From NCBI GenBank assembly GCA_947095585.1, contig OX352761.1, positions 28,983,777-29,047,776 of the forward strand: a stretch of DNA of 64,000 nt, written 5' to 3'. Numbering within the stretch: position 1 is the first letter of the stretch; the number at the start of each line of letters is the position of its first letter. A program made the position numbers and the translations under genes. Positions 10,971-20,361 of the stretch are shown piece by piece. This DNA comes from Nephrocerus scutellatus. Its lineage: Eukaryota; Arthropoda; Insecta; Diptera; Pipunculidae. Under the pieces are notes generated by a model, which searched no databases, was not told the DNA's origin, and saw only the letters and a list, made by a program, of their open reading frames with translations.

Positions 10971-11911
10971 AGACATGGTTTCAAGATATTTCTTGAGCTG
11001 AAATTTGATCAGCGTTTCCATGACCTTGGAAAGAATGGATGAAAGTGCTATGGGTCGGTACGAAGAAGGAGACGACGGCTCGCTTTTTTTGGGTATGGAC
11101 TGGACATAGGCCTTTTCCAACTTCTCGGGAAGAGTCCAGAAGAATAGGATAAATGAAAAAGCTTACGCAATGGTAATGCCAGCTTGGAAGAACACCTCTT
11201 CAGAACTAATGGGGAAATTCCATCTGGCCCAGCGGATTTGTGAGGGTTGAGATCATTTAAAACTGTGTTCAATAAATTGAGGTTCTGGAGGCAGCAATTC
11301 AGGATCTGGAAGCGTGGAGCTAGCTGGGAAATGCGCAGAAAAAAGATTGGCCTTGTCCATAGAGCTGACAACTGGAATGTCGTTATAAATGAGCGTTGGA
11401 ATCGACGACGCGGCTATATTTTTGATTCTTTTCACGAATGACCAAAAATTTTTACTACCTTTGGGACATTGTAGTATTTTTTGCCTCAATTTTTGGTGGT
11501 ATGCGAATTTGACTCGCCGAAGATGGGCATTGCAATCATTTCTGGCTCGTTTAAAATTTGTTCGGTTTTCCTCCATAGGGTTTGCTTTGTAAAACCGAAA
11601 GGTTACCTCTCTAATCCTAGAAGCTTTCTTTGGTTTAACAGACTTATTCCTGGATGGGATAAATTCTCTCACACCAATAAGGACAATGTTTGTGATTGCA
11701 TCAGCGGCGGCATCCACGTTGCTATCCAGTCCAAAGAATTTGTTAAGGCCGTCCCAATTGGCTTTCTCGTATTGCCATACTATTTTTTTGATAGTTTTTT
11801 CTCTAACTACGTGGTTTATTAACGAGAAATTAGCTGACGAACCTAGAGGCGGTAATAATTGACGTAGTATTTATCAGGACGAGAGGTAAGGAACAAGTCA
11901 AAGGTGTTTGC
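10971..11911 (-). mobile_element. Truncated Jockey-like retroelement, family J second copy
   Basis: This minus-strand copy is of the same family as 1-2160, and the two align at nucleotide level over the endonuclease tail and linker (for example CATTGTAGTATTTTTTGCCT at 11467 and 1611). The segment 11717-11253 is open for 154 codons (KLRQKILQCPKGSKNFWSFV). RT fingers follow: NPHKSAGPDGISPLVLKRC (near 11240) and SSYRPIALSSILSKVMETLI (near 11055). It is cut off inside the RT fingers at about 10971, and its other end breaks at 11911. The palm and catalytic residues are absent. Confidence 0.8.
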
Positions 11912-12577
11912 TTAAACCCATTATAGTGGGTTTCCTGTCAAATCTAGGAACCTTAGAAGTAAATACCGTTCCGGATTTAGGTTCCTGGAAAAACAAATAT
12001 GACCTTTTCGAGAGTTAACACACATCGTACAAAATATTAAGCTTGGTATAAACAGTGAGACTGAAAGATCCACCCCTATCATAAAGGATAGTGAATTTCT
12101 TTTGAAAAAGGCCCGACCACATAAAAAGTAAAATATTAACATTTTCTTCATATTATACGAGATAAGAACATAATATGATGTAAAAATACTATTACTACTT
12201 TTTTATCCAGTTATCTTTATAGTTTTTTTATTTTTTGCGAATAAATAAACTTTTGTTTTTCCTCTTTTACCAAGAAAATCTACTTTAGTGCGGCCATTTC
12301 ACTTTTGTGGGTAATTAATAATAAATACATTGTATTTTTTGGTTATAATCGCCAAATTCTCTGTTTTCGAGGCAGGGCCTATTTCACAAATTAACCAGGA
12401 TAGTATATAGATCAGAGTCTAGAAAAGCCAATCTGATGACATCGTCTCGAAATCGGTGCCAGCCACGGGATTTCTTTTGGGAATCCCCGACTAGACCCAA
12501 CCGGATTCCCGTTAAAAGGGCCAATAAATATTTCTGACAATCATACTTTGCTTACTTTGAAAATCTCTGAAACTTAC
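11912..12577. other. Noncoding spacer with a dispersed repeat at about 12150-12360
   Basis: Just after the J breakpoint is a near-palindrome (AAACCCA at 11914, six bases, TGGGTTT at 11927). A segment around 12200-12320 containing TGCGGCCATTTCACTTTTGT reappears in reverse complement at 23240-23270 (ACAAAAGTGAAATGGCCGCA) with similar flanking A/T text, so it is a dispersed repeat of unknown type. No frame is supported. Confidence 0.45.
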
Positions 12578-12689
12578 CTTAAATTTGGAACTGCTGCAGC
12601 AGCAGCCGCCTGCATCGGCGGTGGCACATTATACGGAAATGGGAGCTTTCCAGCTACAGCTGGGTTCTCGAACAACATTTTTACGTTGT
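12578..12689 (-). CDS. Candidate host coding exon with poly-alanine run
   Basis: On the minus strand an AG acceptor (12691-12690, preceded by TATTCTACTTAT) is followed by an open segment. Its ATG at 12678 reads MLFENPAVAGKLPFPYNVPP, then PMQAAAAAAVPNL, and it ends exactly at a consensus donor, AAG|GTAAGT (12578/12577). The proline-rich stretch followed by six alanines, high GC against AT-rich surroundings, and strong splice donor are typical of a real fly exon from a regulatory or RNA-binding protein. The ATG may be the start codon, or the exon may be internal, since it stays open through to the acceptor. The partner exons would lie to the left on the minus strand, and I could not find them. 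The protein is not identified. Confidence 0.5.
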
Positions 12690-15545
12690 CTATAAGTAGA
12701 ATATTCCCTTGAAGAATGATGATGGTGGATAGTTATGAACAAATTATTCCCTTTTTTTATTTAAATAACAAAACGTTATGGATTGCGATTGCACTGCGAT
12801 TATGACGTATACTGTGAATCAGTTGCCGGCTTCCGATTAAGTTGATGTTATTTGATATTTTTTTAATACAAAACCAAAAAGATATACACAAAAAATGCCG
12901 TTTTTTTTCTTTAATATTTATATTATTTGTATTTTATTATTTAATCCACTTGCACTTGATTATCCTTTTGAAGGATTTTATTTGTATTAAGCTTGATTCA
13001 CTTCACTTCAATTAAAATATTATTTTTAATTTCCTTTTGCTTTCTGGAGGGGAGAAACAAATTACAATACAATACCAATTAATTCCAACATAAAAAATGA
13101 AAAACAAAATTTATCAACACGCGCTCACGAAGCTTTTGCACTAAGCCAAGTGTTTCTGTCAATGATTCTAAGCGCACAAACTTCTATATTCCGTCTGTCT
13201 GTCGTGGAAAGGGTTTTTTGTTTTGTCCTCAGAATAATGGCTTGAAACTGCAGCAATAACGACTTCCAATTAGAAAATTATTTAGGGTGGAAAATCAGGA
13301 CACTGCAGAACCGAGAAGTGAAAGGATGAGGATAATTTCACAATCGGATTTTCCGTAGACAGATATGTACCATGGAATCTGACATTCGGTCTACGGAGGT
13401 GGCTTTCAGTTAGATTTTGTTGTTCTTGATATAGAAATTTCGGTTTATAGTACGGGATGGAATTCCAGAAAGAAAAAACTTTTGTATTTGTTGGTTATTT
13501 GGATAGCAGGTCGCAACTATGACTTTTGCATAACTTTTTGACTCGAAGAAGTCGCGTCGTTGTTCCTTTTAACCAAGTAATGATTTACGAACGGCAATGA
13601 AGACAAATAGACGACAATAGGTAGGAAAAAGGTATTCGTAAATCATAAGAGATGCACGAAAAGCGATTACTACTCTTGTGGCGTATAATAATATATTCAC
13701 TGCCTTATCCATGTAACATTTGCTCCTTGAATTCCCAGTGGAGTAACAAGGACAACAATCAAAATTGCAAGGAAAAATACAGAAAACCAATATACCATTA
13801 GCATCGCGTCGTCGCTGGACGTATGTCGATTCGAGTGAGTAAAATGAAAACACTCTTAGTTTATATTGAGTGCATTCTCATTAAATTGTGAGAACAGAAT
13901 AACTAAATGGTTATGCTTATGCGAGATTCAATATTCAACTCAAGGTTTGCTCAACAATCACGATGCGGCGACGACGATAATTGAAATAGAGCATACATCA
14001 GAAACCAAACAACCACTTTGCTATTTGCTTCGAATTTTTACCATTACTCGCTTCACAATCCACTCCACTTGTATAGTGTTGAGCAAGTTTTTATATCAAA
14101 GCGGCGCGTTGCATCAAGAACAGCATGTGAACCTTTTTTTATCTTTCTTCCCAAACTAACAACAAGCAACCCACAAATTTCTTGAGACAGTGGTAAGAGT
14201 AGCAAGCGAACCGAAACCACACGAAAATTGCAAATAAAAACGACGCTGGGCTGGAGGCTAGACGCCTCTATCTACTGCGACTCCACAGCAACGGCACGCT
14301 GATGAAGTGATGAGCGTTGACAAAACATTAAATGGAAGAGCAAACAAAAGAGACTGCTGCAGATTTGTTTATTTAATTTCGGGAATTGCATGGATTGCAA
14401 TTCAATTAAGAAAAAATGAGTCGCATTTATTCCAATTGGATATCCTGCTAATCTGATAAATATTTTCTTTTGGCTAAACAGCCATAGCAAACTTTGTAAA
14501 AACTTGAAATGTAGAGTTGTAATTTCGCTTTATTATTTGTTATTTACCGCTTCGCGTAAAATATGAAACAAGTACTTCCGTTCTAAACGCAACTCAGTCG
14601 TGGATCAAAGAATTTCCGAAAAAACGAGAGTTTACTGACGGAAAGACAGAGTTCTTGTTCTTGCAAAATTTGTTTGGTGTCTCTTTAACGTTTCATGAGA
14701 AAATTATTCCAAAGCACACTCTGACTATAGACTATACGATTCGACTCGATGAAATGTATTCATACCACATAATATTATATTCTGGATTCTGGGCTTCGGT
14801 AAATGTTTTATATTTTCTTTGCAATTTTAATTTACAAACGAAACTACCCCACTCACAGACTCAATCACAAACACTCGTATCTAAATAACGGTCGAAGCCG
14901 GACTGAAAACAAAAATCGCTTTCGGTCGTTTCTGTTCGTCATCCAGCCAGTTCACTCAAACTCAATCTATATTTCTATATCAATATTATTTACCGTCGTC
15001 GTTGCTCTTGCTTATGCTAAACGGTTTTTCGCCTATTCGCTCAACGTGTTCTGTTAATCTGACTCGCTTTTTTCTACTCGCTGTTATTTATCGTCGGCTA
15101 TGTAGTGCAATGTTCGGAAGTCGTTATATAATTTTCTTACGAGTTGAATTCATCGAACAAGAACAAAATACATATTGTGTTTTTTTTTTCAACAAGTGTT
15201 GCCATTTCTTTCGATTTTAAAGAATTTCTTGAGTTTAAAAAATTTAAATGAATTCTATTTAAAAGAGATTGTTTATTTATTAGGAAATTCAATAATTGAA
15301 ACACATCAATACTAATTAAATGCAGTTCATAAATATAAAAATCTTAAATATATTTATATATTTTTGCTATGATGCTCAAGTTGTTTTCACAGTTGTAAGC
15401 ACACCGTGAGTGCGAATGTTATGAAATTATAGAGATGAAGAGGGAAAGAGTGGATTTTTAACACAAGTATACAGAACAGGTAAGAAAACACAGAACTAAC
15501 CGGCCTTAGTACCGCACACTTAGGCAATTGTGGTGCTATGATTGC
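12690..15545. other. Long noncoding stretch, possibly host intronic or upstream DNA
   Basis: The stretch is AT-rich, with homopolymer runs and no transposon motif that I recognise. Several open frames of 70-100 codons have composition expected by chance and no domain pattern. It could belong to the host gene that owns the exon at 12578-12689, since it lies upstream of that exon on its strand. Confidence 0.35.
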
Positions 15546-15610
15546 TGTACAAAACCTTTTCTACAGAAAACCCAACCGTTTTCTTGAAGCACAGAAACAT
15601 ACATAATACG
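15546..15610 (+). repeat. Left-end stub of a MITE-A copy
   Basis: CAAAACCTTTTCTACAGAAA and then ACCCAACCGTTTTCTTGAAG follow the left end of the 41697 copy, including the TTCTTGAAG.ACAGA part that the 15854 copy lacks. Similarity fades after about 15610. Confidence 0.6.
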
Positions 15611-15670
15611 TAACGAACGGATCGTTATGACACTTTTTTATTTCGTTACACGCAGTAAAGTAAACATATA

Positions 15671-15853
15671 TTGTATGTTCATCCACAATTTGGAACCGAA
15701 CAGGACATTGTCAACCGAATCGGCAAAGCAAAATCAGTGTTTGGAATGATGTCCATGATATGGCGAAGCAATGCGATTAGCTTAAACACCAAGCTGCGAC
15801 TGTTCCGTTCATATGTTGAATCGGTGCTGTTGTATGGGTTTAGCACTTGGAAG
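15671..15853 (+). mobile_element. Non-LTR retroelement fragment, family R-C
   Basis: The open segment reads GTEQDIVNRIGKAKSVFGMM, then WRSNAISLNTKLRLFRSYVE and SVLLYGFSTWK, the connection region after the RT palm in RTE-like elements. The minus-strand fragment at 38943-39389 carries the same RSNAISLNTKLRL block, so the two belong to one family. Coding similarity ends at the insertion point of MITE-A at 15854. Confidence 0.75.
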
Positions 15854-16123
15854 CAAAACCTTCCCTATAAAAAGCCTAACTGTTCCGATCGTACACAGAT
15901 ACATGCTTAGATTTAGACCAAACGTATTTGTATTAGTAATCAACTAAAGAGCAAAATCCCTATAAAATTTTTCTGTTTCCCACTACCACATCTTATGTTT
16001 CTCGCTCTTTGCGACTGCTTATTTTTTGTACACTGTATTCACATCCCACAAACACAGATGCGTTTGGGATGGGTTTACAGCATTAGTATGCATAGAGTTG
16101 GGCTTTCTATAGAGAAGGTTTTG
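15854..16123 (+). mobile_element. MITE-A, complete copy
   Basis: This is a 270 bp element without coding capacity. Its left end, CAAAACCTTCCCTATAAAAA, is the inverted repeat of its right end, which read inward is CAAAACCTTCTCTATAGAAA; the inverted similarity extends about 30 bp to CTGT/CTCT. It interrupts the R-C fragment on its left. On the right it abuts a second MITE-A fragment, so a target duplication cannot be read here. Confidence 0.8.
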
Positions 16124-16254
16124 AGTTAGCGCGTTTCATAAAATGCGTCTGTAATTTTTTCTACACTGTATTCACATCTTAAAAAAATACAGCTGCGTTT
16201 GGTATTGTTTCACTGCATTAGTATGCGTACAGTTGGGCTTTCTTTAGAGAAGAA
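16124..16254 (+). repeat. Right half of another MITE-A copy
   Basis: It runs from TTTCATAAAATGCGTCTG through CTACACTGTATTCACATC and GCATTAGTATGCGTACAGTT to the right terminal repeat ending TTAGAGAAG. The internal TTCATAAAATGCGTCTG segment matches 41872 onwards, so this is the longer MITE-A subtype. Confidence 0.7.
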
Positions 16255-18654
16255 TTTGTTTGTTGCTGTAGGTCTCCCATTTGAGTTAAGTTCTCTTCTA
16301 CGCTCTCTTGAATATAAACAAGCTCCCTCTCCATATTTTTTGGTTCTTTTTTCTTCCATGTGTCGTTATATTGTTTGGCTGCATGTTGTAGCTGGCAATG
16401 TTTTCCACTGCATGTATTCTACCCATCGTTGCCATTTTGACTTAATGCAAGTCAATTTGACATAATTTCTTTAATTTTTTTAGTGCTGACTTAAAAAAAT
16501 ATTGGAATTAAGTTATAAATAAAAAAAAAGAGGCAAAAAAGGTACTTTCCCAGTTTTTATTAAAAACAAAAAAAATTAGGCATCTTCGTACATTGCAAAA
16601 CATTCGACAATCAATTCGCAGGACCAATCGAAATGTTCAATAAAGAATTTCAGCACAATTTCTATTAATACAAAGGACAAAATGCACAGGCATTATATCT
16701 AATGGTTGGACCTCCTATTTAAAAAAAATATCGGACGATATTATATACAGCTCATTCAGTTTATTTATTAATGAGTCGACCAACGTAAGTGTTGTGAAAT
16801 GCATTTATAACTTATCTTATTAAAGTTCAACTAATAGAAACCTTCGACGCAAGTGTAGTAGTTCATGCTGTATTAGTTGTGCTGGGGGAATACAAGCTCA
16901 AATTTGAGAACTTGTGTTAGCTTGGTACTGATAATGCTACTGTTATTACTGGAATTAGGAATGGTGTTTTTGGCCACATTGCAGCAACTTATCAACTATC
17001 AGCAGCAACTATTCAAAAATAATTTTCACTTATTCGTCACAACTTGCTATTTCCGCTGCAGCAATAGAATACATTTCAAAAGAAATAGAGTGCATGAACG
17101 TCAATTTGGTTGTCCTGGTCTTCCAGCCGGCAGCTAAAGTATCCAATTTGATAAATGATGCGAAGAGTCCCTTAAAAATTACACAGTCCTACTCATTGGT
17201 TGTGTATAGAATCGTCTGTAACAAGAACACAGACATTATCTGGAGCTTAAAACATATTTCGTATTGTGTAAAGAAAATGAAAAATGTTTTAAGTTGGCAA
17301 GTCTCAGCCAAATCTATCAATGTCAACTAATTTGGCATAATAATATTTTTAATGCTAGTTCTGACAGACATTCAACGAGTGAATAAGATATTTGAAAGGC
17401 ACTAAGCCGATTTCGTAAGACTTTTAAGAGGTTTTAATTGTAATTTTATTTAAAAAAAAGGTTTATAATAGCGATTTAGTTAAACAGAAATATGCATTGA
17501 TTCTGTTGAAATTCTGCCTAAATCTCTTTTAGAAGTTGAAAATGGGCAAAGCCTTTTTGACCTAAAAGAAGGAAATCGTATCACTAAAATCGAAGAATTT
17601 TTTGTATGTAATTGTACATTTTTTAATAAAACTCATTTGTAACAAAGAATGCTAAAAAAAAAGATATTAAAACATATTAGTTTTTTGTGAGTTGGTAAGT
17701 GCCTTAGGATAAATAAAGGACCGCTAACTAAAATACTAATAGAATTCAAAGTTAATCCTCCACAAATTTCAAAATATTTTGATTGTTTGGAAAAATACAA
17801 AAATACAATTCTGGTGCGAAGTATATGTATAATTAAAAAGATGCTAGGGGTTAAAATCTATTCCGTGAATTGTTCCGCTTTGCAATGTCTTTACTTGTTT
17901 TGACAATTTCAAACGTAGTAGTCGAAAGAATTTTCAATGGACTTAACTTGATAAGAACAAATGTTAAAAAATAAATACAACAAACTCAATAGTAATTATT
18001 GAGTGTCAGCGTCGGTTTGGCAAATGCTGCCAGAATTTCTCAATACCACACAAAATAGTAAATAAAATTTTAAGGCATGCTACCACATACCATAATATAT
18101 GAACTTCATGAGAACGAAGTCGAAAGTGACGAAGACTTTTTACTTTATGTGCCCATGTCAAGCATTTATTATTTATTTTATTAAATTGCTGTTTATTTTT
18201 ATTAGTGCTAAAAAACTACGAATTGTTAAAAAAATTAAACACTAACTCTTTTGTTATTTTAAAACCCTCTATGAATATATCAGTGTTACTTTTTGTAATC
18301 TAATAGTTATATTTTTCTTAGTTTCTGGTTTTTGTTTTTAATATCTCGGTTTTACTTAAAAAAGACCTAGCGAATTTTTGACTTAATTTAGTTCGAAAAT
18401 TTATAATTAATTCATTAAATTAAGTTTGTCTAAATCGGAGACTTTTGAGTGGCAACACTGATTTCCACATAGTAATATAAGCAACAAACCGTTTTTTTTT
18501 TTTAGAGATTGATCTCTTTTGTCAATTTGAATTCAACATTAAATTACTACACATCCACATCCAATTTGGATGGTATCCAAAAACTTCTCTCTTTTGTTAG
18601 TTACAGGCATCAATTTGATTTTTATTTTTTAAGCATCCAACTGTATTTCAAGAA
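16255..18654. other. AT-rich noncoding stretch
   Basis: No domain-like frame, terminal repeat or array was supported. Open frames of 78-88 codons look random. Confidence 0.4.
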
Positions 18655-18785
18655 AACAGTTGGGCTTTCTGTCTAAAGGGGTTTTTTTTACACTGTATTC
18701 ACATCTCTCAAATACAGCCGTTTTGAGGATTGTTTCGTTGCATTAGTATGCGTACAGTTGGGCTTTATATAGATAAGATTTTCAT
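18655..18785 (+). repeat. MITE-A right-end fragment
   Basis: It contains TACACTGTATTCACATC, GCATTAGTATGCGTACAGTT and a diverged right terminus (GGGCTTTATATAGATAAG). A second terminus-like block, AACAGTTGGGCTTTCTG, starts it, suggesting two fragments joined or an internal deletion. Confidence 0.65.
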
Positions 18786-19263
18786 ATGAAAAATTTAATA
18801 TATTTGTACTTGATTTGTAATTGTACTAAAATAATAATTATGTCCTTATTTTTAAAAACCGGCAGGCATCAATATGGTGTTATAGTCGCATAAAAATAAG
18901 AAGTATCTTTTTTACTCATGGCTGCCAATTCTTAGGATTTGTTTATTAAAATCAAAAATTTATTATATAATTAAAAATTAAATTATATAGAGGAAACGTA
19001 ACATCAGAATAATTTTGTTTACCATAAGTTCGAGTCTCGTTGTTGTTGATAGTGCAGTGTTACGCATTACGATACTTGTAGTCGGTAAAAGCGCATGCTG
19101 ATTTAGTTCGGATGCGTAAATCTGTTTAGTCTTCATCTTCAGCGTTCAGTTGTTCAGTAGTTCGGATCACTGTTCAGTTGCATTGGGGAAAGTAGAAAAG
19201 GAGTAGGTGCGAGTATGTATATGAAGCAACTACTATCTAGCACATGCCAATTGCAACTTAAAG
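18786..19263. other. Spacer, nothing recognised
   Basis: AT-rich, with a more GC-balanced part around 19020-19200 holding several CAGTTG/TTCAGT motifs. No coding pattern was found. Confidence 0.3.
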
Positions 19264-19884
19264 TGGATTTAGACTATAGCCGTGCGAGAAAAAATGAGCA
19301 GGCCGACTATAGTTAAATTGAAGTTGTGGTTAGCCAGAAGTGATTGACTCTATGAGAATGTTATAGTAATTTAATATCTGCAGGGAAATATTATCTATAG
19401 CATTATGGTAACATTGTAAAATATACTCCTTCTCTAGTCTTGCTAACTAAAATTTCTATTTCAGTCGTCCTGCTCATTTTTTTTTTCGCACGGCGCAAAT
19501 GTAAATCTAGCATTATGCAAAATTTACATTTAAGGCGTGCGAGACAAAGTGAGCGGGCCAACTATAGTTGAAGTTGTGGTTAGCCCGAAGAGATTGACAC
19601 TATGCCAATGTTATAGTTATTTAATAGTAACATTGGAAATGTTATCGTTAGCATTATGGTAACATTGAAAAATATACGAGAAAAAATAAGCAGGGCGGCT
19701 GTTAAATTGAGATTGTGGTTAGCCAAACGAGAGAAGTAGTATATTTTTCAAAGTTACCATAATGATATAGATAAAATTTCGCATGTTAGTTTAAAATAAC
19801 TACATAGGTATAACATTTTCGTAGTTTCAATCTCCTCTGGCAAACCACAATTTCATGCTAATTTTTTTTAACATGGCTATTGTC
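19264..19884 (+). mobile_element. MITE-B cluster (tandem or nested copies)
   Basis: A first copy, about 19279-19492, has terminal inverted repeats: GCCGTGCGAGAAAAAATGAG at left, and GCTCATTTTTTTTTTCGCACGGC-like sequence at right (about 30 bp, mostly paired). A second begins near 19535 (GGCGTGCGAGACAAAGTGAG) and a third internal start is near 19672. The right boundary near 19860-19880 pairs with the far left boundary (GATTTAGACTATAGCC against GGCTATTGTCTAAATC). Internally all share GAAGTTGTGGTTAGCC and GCATTATGGTAACATTG. There is no coding capacity and no clear target duplication. Confidence 0.7.
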
Positions 19885-20361
19885 TAAATCAAACATTACC
19901 ACTCTGTAGATCCCCTACTGCCTCCCTGGCTCACAGGCTACCGATTGCTAGAAAAATGCAGATTTTTTTGAGAGAATTTTAGAGAATTTTAAGGATTGTT
20001 GTTCATACTAACAGGTTTAAAAATTTAATTAAAATAAAAAGAGTATATTGTTTTTTTTATGTTTTCTGAATATTTTATTCCTTTCTTTTGTGTCTATGTT
20101 GCAAAATTGATTGCCGATCCTCGCAACCAAACTCGCCTACTTGGCGTCTTGTTCGTGGATGGTTTACGTCCGTCCCTGGAACAGCGAACAACAGTACTTG
20201 ATGTCACCGATTGTTTTGGAAGGAACGGAAAGGAAAAAGGAAGAAAAACGTATGCATGCCTTAAGAATGAGGTTATCTGCTGAATCTATAATTGGAAAAT
20301 TTTATTTACAAAATCCCATATCGCGGTTAAGACACTTGCAATGATAAAATAAATTTAAAAT
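19885..20361. other. Spacer, nothing recognised
   Basis: No supported gene or element. Short open frames near 20059-20340 on the plus strand lack recognisable domains. Confidence 0.35.

Noticed and set aside
13569..14159. 94- and 97-codon open frames on both strands
   Set aside because: Composition typical of AT-rich noncoding DNA; no recognisable motif.
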